This document shows positions 36,292 through 46,288 of a stretch of DNA of 64,000 nucleotides, in pieces. Each line of letters starts with the position of its first letter. Within the stretch, counting starts at the first letter, position 1. Position numbers and translations under genes: made by a program. Origin of the DNA: Duganella sacchari (GTDB lineage: Bacteria; Pseudomonadota; Gammaproteobacteria; Burkholderiales; Burkholderiaceae_D); NCBI RefSeq assembly GCF_900143065.1, contig NZ_FRCX01000020.1, positions 17,166-81,165 of the forward strand, in the 5' to 3' direction. The notes beneath the pieces were generated by a model that saw nothing but the letters and a program-made list of their open reading frames with translations, did not search any database and was not told the DNA's origin.

Positions 36292-37694
36292 GGCAGCGCT
36301 TCGCTTTCCGGTGCGCTGCCGAGGCCGTGACGTTCCAGACGGCGGTAGAGCGCGGTGCGGCTGAGGCCGAGCGCCTTGGCGACGCGCGAGATATTGCCCT
36401 GATGCTGTTCCAGCGCGTGCGCAATCATGTGCCGCTCGACCTGTTCCAGCGTCATGCCATCCACGCCGAGACGGGCGCCGGCCGCGTTGAGCGGGCCGCC
36501 GTGTTCATGCTGCTCGGCGGCGACAAAGTCGGCCTGGCGCAGCTCGCTACGGCCGACCAGCAGCAGCGTGCGCTCCAGCGTCTGCTTGAGCTGGCGGATA
36601 TTGCCGGGCCATGGCTGCGCGCTGAGCCACTCCAGCGCCTGCGGCGCAATGCTTGCCGCCGGCAGGCCATAGCTGGCCGCCACCTCGCCCAGGATGTGGC
36701 GCGCCAGCAGCGGAATATCGCTGCGCCGCTCGCGCAAGGGCGGCAGGCGTATCGTAATCAGGTTGAGGCGATAGAACAGGTCTTCGCGAAACTCGCCGCT
36801 GGCCACGAGTTCCGCCAGTTCGCGGTTGGTGGCCGACACCACGCGCACGTCGGCGCGCTCGGTGCGGCTGGCGCCGACCGGCTGGTAGGTCTGGTCCTGC
36901 AGCACGCGCAGCAGCTTGACCTGGTCCGAACGATTGAGCTCGCCGATTTCATCGAGGAACAGCGTGCCCTCGTGCGCGCTGGCGACGTGGCCCTTGCGGT
37001 CCGCCTTGGCATCGGTGAAGGCGCCGCGCACATGGCCAAACATTTCGCTTTCAAACAGCGACGGCGTGATCGCGCCCATGTTGATCTTGACGATGGCCTT
37101 GCCCGCCCGCGAACTGTTGCGGTGGAGCGCGTCGGCTATCAGTTCCTTGCCGCAGCCGCTTTCGCCCAGGATCAGTACCGGCGCGCGCGTGTTGGCGACC
37201 TGGCCGATGGTGCTCAGCACTTTCAGCAGGCGCGGATGTTCGCCGACGATGCCGCTGAAATCAAACTGCGCGTCCAGCGCCTGGCGCGAGGCGCGGCCGG
37301 CCGGCGTGGCGGCCTCCAGCGTGGTGCGGATCAGTTCGGCCAGCTGGGTGTTATCCCAGGGCTTGGTGAAGAAGTTGGCGGCGCCGGCCTGCATGCCGCG
37401 CACCGCCAGCGCAATCGAGCCCCAGGCCGTCATCAGCAGCACCGGCAGGGCCGGCTGCGCGGCACGGATGCCGGCCAATAGCTGCAAGCCTTCCTCGCCG
37501 CTGGTTTGCAGCGAGAAGTTCATGTCCTGCAAAACCAGGTCGACCGGCTGCAGCGCCAGCACGGCCAGCGCCTGTTGCGGATCGTCGGCGCACACGGCGT
37601 CGTAGCCGGACTGCTTGAGCAGCAGGGCCAGCGACACCTGCACCGCGCTGTCGTCATCGACAATTAAGATGCGTTGCTTACGGGTGGATTCCAT
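36288..37694 (-). CDS. Sigma-54-dependent response regulator (NtrC type)
   Basis: This 468-residue protein has a receiver domain with phospho-acceptor Asp57 (LVLQDMNF) and Lys in FFTKPWDN. An AAA+ sigma-54 activation domain follows, with Walker A GESGCGKE, Walker B TLFLDEIGEL and C-terminal Fis-type HTH (RVAKALGLSRTALYRRL). The loop that touches sigma-54 reads GAFTDA instead of the common GAFTGA. The operon arrangement suggests it controls the ABC exporter genes upstream of it in the same transcript. No enhancer site was identified. Confidence 0.94.
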   Translation of the reverse strand: MESTRKQRILIVDDDSAVQVSLALLLKQSGYDAVCADDPQQALAVLALQPVDLVLQDMNFSLQTSGEEGLQLLAGIRAAQPALPVLLMTAWGSIALAVRGMQAGAANFFTKPWDNTQLAELIRTTLEAATPAGRASRQALDAQFDFSGIVGEHPRLLKVLSTIGQVANTRAPVLILGESGCGKELIADALHRNSSRAGKAIVKINMGAITPSLFESEMFGHVRGAFTDAKADRKGHVASAHEGTLFLDEIGELNRSDQVKLLRVLQDQTYQPVGASRTERADVRVVSATNRELAELVASGEFREDLFYRLNLITIRLPPLRERRSDIPLLARHILGEVAASYGLPAASIAPQALEWLSAQPWPGNIRQLKQTLERTLLLVGRSELRQADFVAAEQHEHGGPLNAAGARLGVDGMTLEQVERHMIAHALEQHQGNISRVAKALGLSRTALYRRLERHGLGSAPESEALP

Positions 37695-37697
37695 GTC

Positions 37698-38894
37698 TTA
37701 TTCATAGTGCAGCGCTTGCGTCGGACTCAGGCGCGCGGCGCGCCAGCCGGGATAGAGTGAACACAGCAAGGATAGCAGATAGATCACACTGGCCGAAAGC
37801 ACCACGGCCGCGATAAACACGGTCCAGTTCAGGCTGTCGCCAAACACGCCGGTCAGCGGCAGCTGGATGACCAGCACCAGCGCCACCAGCATGGCGACCG
37901 TGCTGAGCAGCATTTGCTCGGAAACGATCTGGCGGTAGATGCTGCCCGCATCGGCGCCCAGCGCGCGGCGCAGGCCGATTTCCGGAATGCGTTGCGTGGT
38001 GTTTTGCCACAGCACGCCGAACAGGCCAAACGCCACCATCACCAGCAGGAAGGCGGCAATCACGCCCAGTATCTTGAGCGGCACCAACTGCGTGTTGAGC
38101 ATCGACGAACGGGCTTCGGTCTGCGGCGTCACCACATAGGACCAGTCGCTGCGGACCTGCTTGAGCTTGGCGTTGAGCCGGGATTCAAAGATGCGCGGCG
38201 TGCCGGGCTTCAGCTTGAGCATGATGTTGTTGACCGCATCCTTGCCGGTGCCCGGCACCCAGCGCAGCAGCATGAAGTAGACCGGGTCCATGAACTCGCC
38301 ATGGGAACGGAAATCCTCCACCACGCCGACGATGCGGCGGCGCGACACCTCCTGCTTGCCATCCACCTTGAGCACGACGATCTGGCCCACTGCCGGCTTG
38401 CCGGGGAACCATTGGTCCGCCAGGCGGCGGTTGATGACCACCGGAATGGCGTCGGCGCCATCGTCCGCCCTGGAAAAGAAGCGGCCGGCCGCGGGTGTCA
38501 TTTCCATCGTGGCGAAGTAGTCGTCGCTGACGTTGAGGCTGTCGACCTGCAGCCGGTTGCTGCCGTCGGGCAGCGCATAGTTCTCGGTCCAGCGCGACAT
38601 TTCGTAGGTGCCAAACGAGCTGAAGGCGACCGACTCCACCTCTGGCAGCGCGAGCAGGCTGCGCTTGAGGTTGTCGAACAGGGCGCCATCGTTGGGCAGG
38701 TCCTGCGCGCTGCGGATGGTGACCGACCACTGGTGCTGATAGGCGTGACCGGTCGGCAGCTGGTACAACTGCCAGTAGCGCAGGCCAAACGCGGCAATCG
38801 CAAACACCACCAGGAAGGCCAGCAGGATTTCCAGGCTCAGCATCATGTTGCGGGACTTGCGTTTCCAGATCAGTTTCAGCATATGGCGCAGCAT
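37698..38894 (-). CDS. ABC transporter permease (FtsX/MacB type), second copy
   Basis: This 398-residue protein has one N-terminal span (ILLAFLVVFAIAAFGLRY), a large periplasmic domain and three C-terminal spans with the FtsX pattern (RIPEIGLRRALGADAGSIYRQI). It is set to start at 38894 where ATG overlaps the stop of the first permease (TAATG). The upstream frame is only read-through of the other gene. Together with the first permease it would form a heterodimeric exporter with the ATPase. Confidence 0.92.
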   Translation of the reverse strand: MLRHMLKLIWKRKSRNMMLSLEILLAFLVVFAIAAFGLRYWQLYQLPTGHAYQHQWSVTIRSAQDLPNDGALFDNLKRSLLALPEVESVAFSSFGTYEMSRWTENYALPDGSNRLQVDSLNVSDDYFATMEMTPAAGRFFSRADDGADAIPVVINRRLADQWFPGKPAVGQIVVLKVDGKQEVSRRRIVGVVEDFRSHGEFMDPVYFMLLRWVPGTGKDAVNNIMLKLKPGTPRIFESRLNAKLKQVRSDWSYVVTPQTEARSSMLNTQLVPLKILGVIAAFLLVMVAFGLFGVLWQNTTQRIPEIGLRRALGADAGSIYRQIVSEQMLLSTVAMLVALVLVIQLPLTGVFGDSLNWTVFIAAVVLSASVIYLLSLLCSLYPGWRAARLSPTQALHYE

Positions 38895-40132
38895 TATGCA
38901 GCTCCTTTCAAGGCGTGGACCGGGGCGAGGCGGGACATTTTCCAGGCCGGGATCACGCCCGACAGCACGCCAAACACCAGGGTAATCAGCAGGCCATAGC
39001 CGAACACGGCCAGGTTGAGGTGGACTTGCAGGTAGGGGATCAGGCCCGAGCCTTCCAGCCACCACAGCACGCCGGCCGCGCCCACCAGGCCGACCACGCC
39101 GCCGGCCAGGCACAGCAGCACGTTCTCCATGACCAGCTGCGCCACCAGTTGGCGGCTGGTGGCGCCAAACGCTTTGCGCACGCCGATTTCGCTGCTGCGT
39201 TCCATGATGCGGCCCACGTTCAGGTTAATCAGGTTCAGCGCGGGCAGGGTCATGAACAGCAGCATCAGCAGCACCAGGCCCGCCAGCAGCTTGGGGACGC
39301 CGCCGTCTTCCGACTGGTCGACGAGCAGCGTGCGGGAAAACAGTTCCAGCTTGGAGTCGCCCCAGAACATGGTCTTGTTGAAGCTGTTGGGATCATCGTA
39401 TTGCACGGTGGTGGCGGCGTGGATGATTTCCTGTTTCAAGGCTGGGATCTCTTGCGGCGTGCGCGCCATCATCATTGCGGTGTAGCCGCCAAAGAGGGTG
39501 TTCTTGTAGTCGCTCGATGGCTGTGAGGTGATGGGCGCCCAGATGTCCGAGAACGCGTTGAGGTGCAGCTCATCCTTCACTACGCCGATCACGCTAAAGA
39601 TCTGGCCGCCCGCGCTGAATTTCTGGCCCAGATAGGTCTGGCCGGGGAAGAGTTTGCGCGCAGTTGATTCGTTGATGACGGCTACCATGCGGCCCTGCTC
39701 GACATCGTCGGCATTGAGCACGCGGCCCTGCAGCACGGTGAAATCGAGGATCTTCCAGTATTCCGCATCGGTCAGGCGCATGAACAGCTCGCTGACCTGG
39801 TTTTGCTGGTACACCGAGACGGTTTGCGGAAAGCTGGTGGCCGACACCAGTTCGGCGTGCTTGAGCGGTTTCAGGTATTGGTCAATGAGCTTGTAGCCAA
39901 GCGTGCCGCTGCGCATGCCGGCGCGTTCGGTGTGCACCGACCTCACCATGAGCATTTGCACAAAGCGGTCGCTTTTGCCTTCCACGCCACTGGGCGCGAA
40001 GGTGTTTTGCAGCAGCGCCGTGACCACCATCAGCACCACCAGCGTCAGCACGATGCACAGCAGGTTGATGGCGGTGAACAGCTTGCGGCGCATGAAGACT
40101 TTCCATGCCGTCAGCAGATAATTTCTGAACAT
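38894..40132 (-). CDS. ABC transporter permease (FtsX/MacB type), first copy
   Basis: The 412-residue protein starts MFRNYLLTAWKVFMRRKLFTAINL, followed by a span. A periplasmic domain and three C-terminal spans follow, with the characteristic MERSSEIGVRKAFGATSRQLVAQ motif. It belongs to the MacB/LolCDE-like exporter class that moves drugs, peptides or lipoproteins with an HlyD-type adaptor. Its stop overlaps the next permease start, and the ATPase gene is 9 bp upstream. Confidence 0.92.
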   Translation of the reverse strand: MFRNYLLTAWKVFMRRKLFTAINLLCIVLTLVVLMVVTALLQNTFAPSGVEGKSDRFVQMLMVRSVHTERAGMRSGTLGYKLIDQYLKPLKHAELVSATSFPQTVSVYQQNQVSELFMRLTDAEYWKILDFTVLQGRVLNADDVEQGRMVAVINESTARKLFPGQTYLGQKFSAGGQIFSVIGVVKDELHLNAFSDIWAPITSQPSSDYKNTLFGGYTAMMMARTPQEIPALKQEIIHAATTVQYDDPNSFNKTMFWGDSKLELFSRTLLVDQSEDGGVPKLLAGLVLLMLLFMTLPALNLINLNVGRIMERSSEIGVRKAFGATSRQLVAQLVMENVLLCLAGGVVGLVGAAGVLWWLEGSGLIPYLQVHLNLAVFGYGLLITLVFGVLSGVIPAWKMSRLAPVHALKGAA

Positions 40133-40141
40133 ATGCGCTCC

Positions 40142-40804
<663 letters not shown>

Positions 40805-40818
40805 GCTGGGCTCCTTGG

Positions 40819-42066
40819 TTATCGCGCGACGCGGACGCTGTCGCGGTCCTTGTAGCGGCTGGTGTCTGAGATGATGAGTTGATCGCCGGCGCGCGCGCCG
40901 GACAGGATTTCGACAGCCTTGCCATCGCTGGCGCCGATGTTGAGCGTGGTCTTGTGCGCAATGCCGTCGCGCACCACGAAGAGCTCCTGCGGACCACGGC
41001 CGTTGAAGGCCGGGCCGCTGTCGGCCAGCAGCGTGTGCTGTTTCTGTTCGGTGATGATGTTGACCTCCACCCGCAGCTTGTTGCGCAGGATGGTGTGATG
41101 CGGCTCGGCCAGCGTGACCAGCAGCTTGACGGTGCCGTTCTGGATTTCCGGCAGTACGGTTTGTACTTCGCCTTGCAGCCTGGTGTTGCCCTGTTCGACC
41201 AGGACTTTCTGGCCGGCGTTGAGCACGCGCGCGTGGAAGTCGGACAGCGAGGCCTCGACCTTGTAGTTGTTCAGCTCGGAGACTTTGGCGACCAGCTGGC
41301 CGGTATTCACGCTGGCGCCTTCATCGGCCAGCAGCCAGGTCAGCATGCCGGCGAACGGCGCGCGCACCTGAGTTTGCGCCAGCAGCTGCTGCTGTTCCTG
41401 CAACTGCTTTTGCAGGATGCTTTTTTGCAGTCGCGCGCCTTCGATATTGCTGTTGGTGACGCGCTTGTTGTCCTCCAGTTGCTCATGATGCTGGCGCAGC
41501 TGGATCTCGTTGCGCTTGACGTTGAGTTCGGCGGTGAGCAGGTCTTCCGCCGACACGCCGCCCGCCTTGCGCAGCGTCTGGAAGCGGCCCAGCCGCACGC
41601 GCGTGGCTTCCAGATCCAGCTGCAGCAGTTCGATGGCGCTGGTGAGCTGCTTGCGTTTCTGGTCCATTTCCAGCGTCAGCGCCAGGATGCGGTTTTCCTG
41701 CTGCGCCAGCTGCTCCTTGAGCGAATCGATGGCCAGCTGGATGGTGCGGTTGTCCAGGTCCAGCAGCAGCTCGCCGGCCTGCACTTGCTGGCCCAGCTTG
41801 GCGTGCACCTTGGCCACGCGGGTCTGGATCGGGCTGGAGACAAGTTCCTCATGCACCGGTATCACGATGCCGGAAGCATTGATGGTGTTGGCGATACTGC
41901 CGCTGCGCACGGTGGCGATGCTGACGTTGCTGGCATCCACGCTGGGGCTGACCGCGCGGTTGATGGCCCAGGCGGTCACACTCAGGGTCGCAAGCAGGGC
42001 GGCCACTGCCAGCAAACTCTTGCGCTTGCGGCGGGCGATGATGTCGGGGGCGATGATGGTGTCCAT
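40819..42066 (-). CDS. HlyD/MacA-type periplasmic adaptor
   Basis: This 415-residue protein has an N-terminal span (SLLAVAALLATLSVTAWAI), then a lipoyl half (SIANTINASGIVIPVHEELVS). A long coiled-coil hairpin (about residues 110-250) precedes the second lipoyl half (VRAPFAGMLTWLLADEGAS) and the beta-barrel. It would bridge the ABC exporter to an outer-membrane channel. The start at 42066 (MDTIIAPDI) gives the membrane anchor; an in-frame upstream ATG adds residues without clear signal. First gene of the six-gene operon. Confidence 0.9.
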   Translation of the reverse strand: MDTIIAPDIIARRKRKSLLAVAALLATLSVTAWAINRAVSPSVDASNVSIATVRSGSIANTINASGIVIPVHEELVSSPIQTRVAKVHAKLGQQVQAGELLLDLDNRTIQLAIDSLKEQLAQQENRILALTLEMDQKRKQLTSAIELLQLDLEATRVRLGRFQTLRKAGGVSAEDLLTAELNVKRNEIQLRQHHEQLEDNKRVTNSNIEGARLQKSILQKQLQEQQQLLAQTQVRAPFAGMLTWLLADEGASVNTGQLVAKVSELNNYKVEASLSDFHARVLNAGQKVLVEQGNTRLQGEVQTVLPEIQNGTVKLLVTLAEPHHTILRNKLRVEVNIITEQKQHTLLADSGPAFNGRGPQELFVVRDGIAHKTTLNIGASDGKAVEILSGARAGDQLIISDTSRYKDRDSVRVAR

Positions 42067-42184
42067 GCCCGTTCTAGTGCAAGCCCCGTGCCAGTGTGGA
42101 AAACCATATAAATCAATAGCTTGGCCTGGCATGCGGCTAGCGCGTTTGCCCGCCTCCGCTCACCGTTGCCCGGAAACGGACACC

Positions 42185-42718
42185 CTAGCGCAGGCGCTTG
42201 CTCATGCTGGTGTAGTTGAAGTGCTGGCCATCGATGTGGAACATATTGGGGATTTCGCCGGTCTGACGGAAGCCCTGGCGTTGGTAGAGCGCAATCGCGG
42301 GAGCGTTCACGGACAGCACCTGCAGGTCGATCCATTGCAGGCCCGCCGTCAGTGCCCAGTCTTCCGCATGCGCGATCAGCTGGCCGCCTAGTCCCCGTTG
42401 ACGATGGCCGCGATCAACGCCCATGCCGAGCAGACAGCGGTGGGCCGTATGGCGTTCCGCCAGCGCGCGCAGGTCGATGTGGCCGGCGATGCCGCCCTCC
42501 GCCGCACGCGCGATCCAGACCCGCCGCCATCCCGGCTCACCCACCGGAACCTGCATGCCGTTTTTGAACGCTTCCGCCTTCTCCGCCGGAAAGCGCGATT
42601 CGGCGCGCGGCAGCGGCTGGAAGTAGGCCGTGCCATTGCGGCCGTTGTCCGACAAGTGATCGTTGAGGTAGTCCAGGAAGTCCTCAAAGCCTGCCAGTTC
42701 GAGTTTTTCTATCTTCAT
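42185..42718 (-). CDS. GNAT family N-acetyltransferase
   Basis: This 177-residue protein has the acetyl-CoA loop in GVDRGHRQRGLGGQLIAHAEDWA (the Q/RxxGxG/A pattern) and the C-terminal segment VNAPAIALYQRQGFRQTGEI. The substrate could be a small amine or a protein N-terminus. The start at 42718 follows GAAAG. It is divergent from the barrel gene at 42802, and both promoters must lie in the 83-bp gap. Confidence 0.88.
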   Translation of the reverse strand: MKIEKLELAGFEDFLDYLNDHLSDNGRNGTAYFQPLPRAESRFPAEKAEAFKNGMQVPVGEPGWRRVWIARAAEGGIAGHIDLRALAERHTAHRCLLGMGVDRGHRQRGLGGQLIAHAEDWALTAGLQWIDLQVLSVNAPAIALYQRQGFRQTGEIPNMFHIDGQHFNYTSMSKRLR

Positions 42719-42801
42719 CTTTCGTTGTGGGAATTTTCCAACGATGAATTTATACCAATGTGATAGGGTAATGTCCACAGTTCGTTGATTGTGGAGGTCA
42801 C

Positions 42802-43593
42802 ATGCGTGTGCTGAAGATGGCAGCTTTACTGCTGGTTCTGCCCACACTGGCCCAGGCGGCCGATGAAAAAGATCAGATCGTGACGGACCGGCCGGACTTT
42901 GTTGAATCCAGCAACGTCGTCGGCAAGGGCCGCTTTCAGCTCGAAACCAGCATTGCGCTGGAACGTGACCAGGCCAATGGCATCCGGCAGCGCACCTACT
43001 CGACGCCGACCTTGCTGCGTTTCGGCATCAGCGACACGATGGAAGCGCGCATCGAAACCGATGGCCGCATGCGCAGCGTGACGGAAGACTTGCAGAGCGG
43101 CAGCCGGCAGACGCAGAACGGCTATGCTGATGTGTCGCTGGGCGTGAAATGGCATGTCGCGGATGCGCAAGGCGCGCGGCCGTCCATGGCAGTACTGGGG
43201 CATGTGGATCTGGACAGCGGCTCCGGCCCGTTCCGCGCCACCGGCAAAGGCGGTTCGCTGCGCCTGGCGGCCGAGTGGGAACTGCCCGATGACTTCGGCC
43301 TGGGCGTGATGCCGGGCCTGGCCTGGCAGCACAACGACAATGGCGAACGCTACACCAGCGGCATCTTCGGCATCGTGCTGGGCAAGGAGTGGAGCGAGCG
43401 CTGCCGCACTTTTGTGGAGTACTCGGCGCCACGCATCGCGCGCGGCCGCGATGGCGGCTCGCTCACCACAGTTGATATCGGCGGCTCCTACCTGCTGACC
43501 GATATGGTGCAGGTGGATACGGCGCTGTCGCGCGGCTTGAACCGCAACACGCCCGACTGGAGCTGGACCGTCGGGCTGTCGATCAAGTTTTAA
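42802..43593 (+). CDS. Outer-membrane protein of the phenol-MetA-like (transporter) family
   Basis: This 263-residue protein has the signal peptide MRVLKMAALLLVLPTLAQA and then IVTDRPDFVESSNVVGKGRFQLETS, a pattern seen in the Phenol_MetA_deg-type outer-membrane family. Strand-like segments alternate to the C-terminal Phe (SWTVGLSIKF). GGAGG precedes the ATG. Function unproven; the family annotation is from memory. The 3' end overlaps the convergent chemoreceptor by 4 bp. Confidence 0.8.
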   Translation: MRVLKMAALLLVLPTLAQAADEKDQIVTDRPDFVESSNVVGKGRFQLETSIALERDQANGIRQRTYSTPTLLRFGISDTMEARIETDGRMRSVTEDLQSGSRQTQNGYADVSLGVKWHVADAQGARPSMAVLGHVDLDSGSGPFRATGKGGSLRLAAEWELPDDFGLGVMPGLAWQHNDNGERYTSGIFGIVLGKEWSERCRTFVEYSAPRIARGRDGGSLTTVDIGGSYLLTDMVQVDTALSRGLNRNTPDWSWTVGLSIKF

Positions 43594-45245
43594 GCGGCGC
43601 GGCGGCCACTGGCGTGGGAGGCGGTAAGAGCAAGCTGCGGCTTGCGCTGGCCCATGCCGATTGCGCTCACCCCGGCCTGACGGCGCTGATCCGCCGACAG
43701 CTTGAACACGCCGACCAGTTCTACCAGATGATGGGCCTGGTCCTGCTGCGCTTCCGCCGCAGCGGCAGCTTCTTCGACCAGCGCGGCGTTCTGCTGCGTT
43801 ACCGTGTCCATCTCGGTAATGGCATGGTTGATCTGCTCGATGCCTGCTTCCTGCTCGTGGCTGGCAATGCTGATCTCGCTCATGATGTCGGTCACGGATT
43901 TGACGGCGGCCACGATCTTTTCCATGGTGGCGCCCGCGGTGCCGACCAGCTCGGTGCCTACGCCGACCTTGCTGACCGAATCATCGATCAGCGACTTGAT
44001 CTGCTTGGCCGCTTCGCTGGAACGCTGCGCCAGCGTCCGCACTTCCGACGCCACCACGGCAAAGCCGCGCCCCTGTTCGCCAGCGCGTGCGGCTTCCACC
44101 GCCGCATTCAGCGCCAGGATATTGGTCTGGAATGCGATGCCGTCGATGACGCTGATGATGTCAACGATCTTTCTGGCCGACGCATTGATGCCATCCATGG
44201 TCTGCACCACGTTGGCCACCACCGCGCCGCCTTCCACCGCGATCTGCGACGCCGATTGCGCCAGCGTGTTGGCCTGGCGCGCGTTTTCGGTGTTTTGCTT
44301 GACGGTGGCGGTCAGCTCTTCCATCGACGAGGCGGTTTCTTCCAGCGAGCCGGCTTGCTGTTCGGTGCGCGACGACAGGTCCATATTGCCGGAAGCGATT
44401 TCTGTTGCAGCTGTGACAATGGAGTCGGCGCCGCTGCGCACCTGGCCGACGATGTCCGCCAGGCTGTCGCGCATGTTTTGAATCGCAAACAGCAGACTGC
44501 GCTGATCGCCGTCGCGCAGTGCGATCGGCACGGACAGGTCGCCACCGGCAATCTGCTGGGCGATATTCGCCACCTCGCCAGGCTCGCCGCCTAGCTGGCG
44601 CAACAGCTGGCGCGAAATCAGCCAAGCCACGGCTGCGCCGGTGACCAGCGACATCAGGCCCAAGCCCAGCGCCAGGCTGCGCGATTGCTTGTAAGTATCT
44701 TCAGCCTTGGCGCGCGCGAGTTCCATGGCGGCGCTTTGGTGGGCAATCAGCGCGTCGATCGCGGCCATATAGGCGGTTTGCTGCTCACGCATGGTGCCCA
44801 GCATTAACTCGACTGCGCCGTCGATATTGTTGTCGAGACGCAAACGCAGTACCTGCGCCAGCGTCGCTTCATAGGGTTTGCGCGCAGCCTGCATGGCGTT
44901 GAATAGCGCGCGGCCTTTATCGGATTTGACCAGGCTATCCAGTTTGGCCATGGATTCATCGGCATCCTTGAGCTTGGCAGTAATCACCGCAACTTCTTTT
45001 TCCGCCCGGGCTTCGTCATGAATCAGCAGGGCATTGCGCACCGAGCGGGCAATTTGATTGCTGTGATTCATGACGGCTTGGGCGTGTAATACCTTGGGAT
45101 AAGTCTCCGTGACGATATCGTCCGTGTTTTCATTGAGTTGATGTTGGCTGTAAATACTCAGGGCAAGCGTAATCGCCAGCATAAGCAATACAGCGCCAAA
45201 GCCCAGACCCAGCCGGGCGGCTACCTTCAGATTAGTGAATTTCAT
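43590..45245 (-). CDS. Methyl-accepting chemotaxis protein without docking pentapeptide
   Basis: This 551-residue chemoreceptor begins with MKFTNLKVAARLGLGFG and has two membrane spans. A four-helix-type periplasmic domain, HAMP and the signalling tip (AFQTNILALNAAVEAARAGE) are present. It is close in design to the receptor at 32732. Unlike it, the C-terminus is ASGRRAA, with no aromatic pentapeptide, so its adaptation would depend on other receptors. Ligand unknown. Confidence 0.95.
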   Translation of the reverse strand: MKFTNLKVAARLGLGFGAVLLMLAITLALSIYSQHQLNENTDDIVTETYPKVLHAQAVMNHSNQIARSVRNALLIHDEARAEKEVAVITAKLKDADESMAKLDSLVKSDKGRALFNAMQAARKPYEATLAQVLRLRLDNNIDGAVELMLGTMREQQTAYMAAIDALIAHQSAAMELARAKAEDTYKQSRSLALGLGLMSLVTGAAVAWLISRQLLRQLGGEPGEVANIAQQIAGGDLSVPIALRDGDQRSLLFAIQNMRDSLADIVGQVRSGADSIVTAATEIASGNMDLSSRTEQQAGSLEETASSMEELTATVKQNTENARQANTLAQSASQIAVEGGAVVANVVQTMDGINASARKIVDIISVIDGIAFQTNILALNAAVEAARAGEQGRGFAVVASEVRTLAQRSSEAAKQIKSLIDDSVSKVGVGTELVGTAGATMEKIVAAVKSVTDIMSEISIASHEQEAGIEQINHAITEMDTVTQQNAALVEEAAAAAEAQQDQAHHLVELVGVFKLSADQRRQAGVSAIGMGQRKPQLALTASHASGRRAA

Positions 45246-45600
45246 CGTGATATTCCGGTGATCGGGAAGATGACTCGCGTTCCGGCGGAACGTTGGCGGG
45301 AATAAGGCCAGTGAGGAAATAATTGCCGATCGCGGGTGTTGGGCGATTAGCGATAGTTGATTTCAGGCAATATACACCTATTGCTCTTATATGGCAATTA
45401 AAATAAGTTTTAGGGCGCCAGGCATTTTGATTATTTAATTAGGGTAGTTATTGGTTCGCTGCGCCCTGCAAGCGCTTGAAACACCGTGGCACACAATGGA
45501 GTTTGCGGCGTGTAGCCCCTCACGCATGCTAAAAATTGGCATAAATACGCCAAAAATCAGCTTGTAAAGGGCGGCCGGCGGGAATGTCGGCCAGGACGGT
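45246..45600. other. Intergenic region between chemoreceptor and YigZ gene
   Basis: The 355-bp stretch is AT-rich in the middle and holds small dyads: GTTCC/GGAAC near 45280 and a GGCCGGC/GTCGGCC dyad at 45573-45592, which could be a weak terminator for the minus-strand YigZ gene. The chemoreceptor promoter must lie here, but no clear sigma-28 or sigma-70 site was recognised. I see no gene in it. Confidence 0.4.
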
Positions 45601-46197
45601 TTATTCGTCTTCGGGAGTTATCCAGCTGATGCGGCCATGGCCAGCTTCATTCAGGCGGATAATGAATGCATCAGCAGTGGTATCTGGCAAATTGAATTCA
45701 AACTGGACGTCGCTGCCATGCTGGACATTAATCAGTGTAGCGCCGGCGATTTCAATTTCACGGCGTACCAGGCCTTCCATGGCATAAGGTACGGTGCAAA
45801 TCAAACAACGCTGTTTGATAATGGCGATTTTCTCGGCTTGTAATAATGCCTGGGCGACGCTGTCGGTATAAGCGCGCACCAGTCCGCCAGCGCCCAATTT
45901 AACACCGCCAAAATAACGCACGACGGTCGCCAATACTCCTTCCAGATCCTGGTGACGTAAAACATCGAGCATGGGGCGGCCTGCGGTGCCGCTAGGCTCA
46001 CCATCATCCACCGCAGCAGATTGGCCGCCGGCTAATAATGCCCAGCATACGTGAGCCGCACCCGGATGTTGTTGCCATAATTCGGCAACGACTTTCTGCG
46101 CGCTGGCGCGATCTGCCATGGGTTGAACGCAGGCGATAAAGCGGCTTTTTTTAATGAGCAGTTCATGGTGAACGGCCGTATATATGGTTTGAGGCAT
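45601..46197 (-). CDS. yigZ: YigZ/IMPACT family protein
   Basis: This 198-residue protein shows the IMPACT fold motifs KKSRFIACVQPM, DDGEPSGTAGRPML and TVVRYFGGVKLGAGGLVRAYTDSV. Its length matches E. coli YigZ. The molecular job is unclear; eukaryotic IMPACT regulates Gcn2. The start ATG at 46197 is chosen because the family begins with this MPQTIYTAVHH-like segment; the open frame extends further upstream. It is divergent from the helicase. Confidence 0.9.
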   Translation of the reverse strand: MPQTIYTAVHHELLIKKSRFIACVQPMADRASAQKVVAELWQQHPGAAHVCWALLAGGQSAAVDDGEPSGTAGRPMLDVLRHQDLEGVLATVVRYFGGVKLGAGGLVRAYTDSVAQALLQAEKIAIIKQRCLICTVPYAMEGLVRREIEIAGATLINVQHGSDVQFEFNLPDTTADAFIIRLNEAGHGRISWITPEDE

Positions 46198-46288
46198 GGG
46201 GCGATATGGTGCCAGAAAATACTTGGGAAGACGAGGGCGCAGGCTGGCACGGTATAATCCGGGGCCAGTCTTTACCGAGTATACCGTC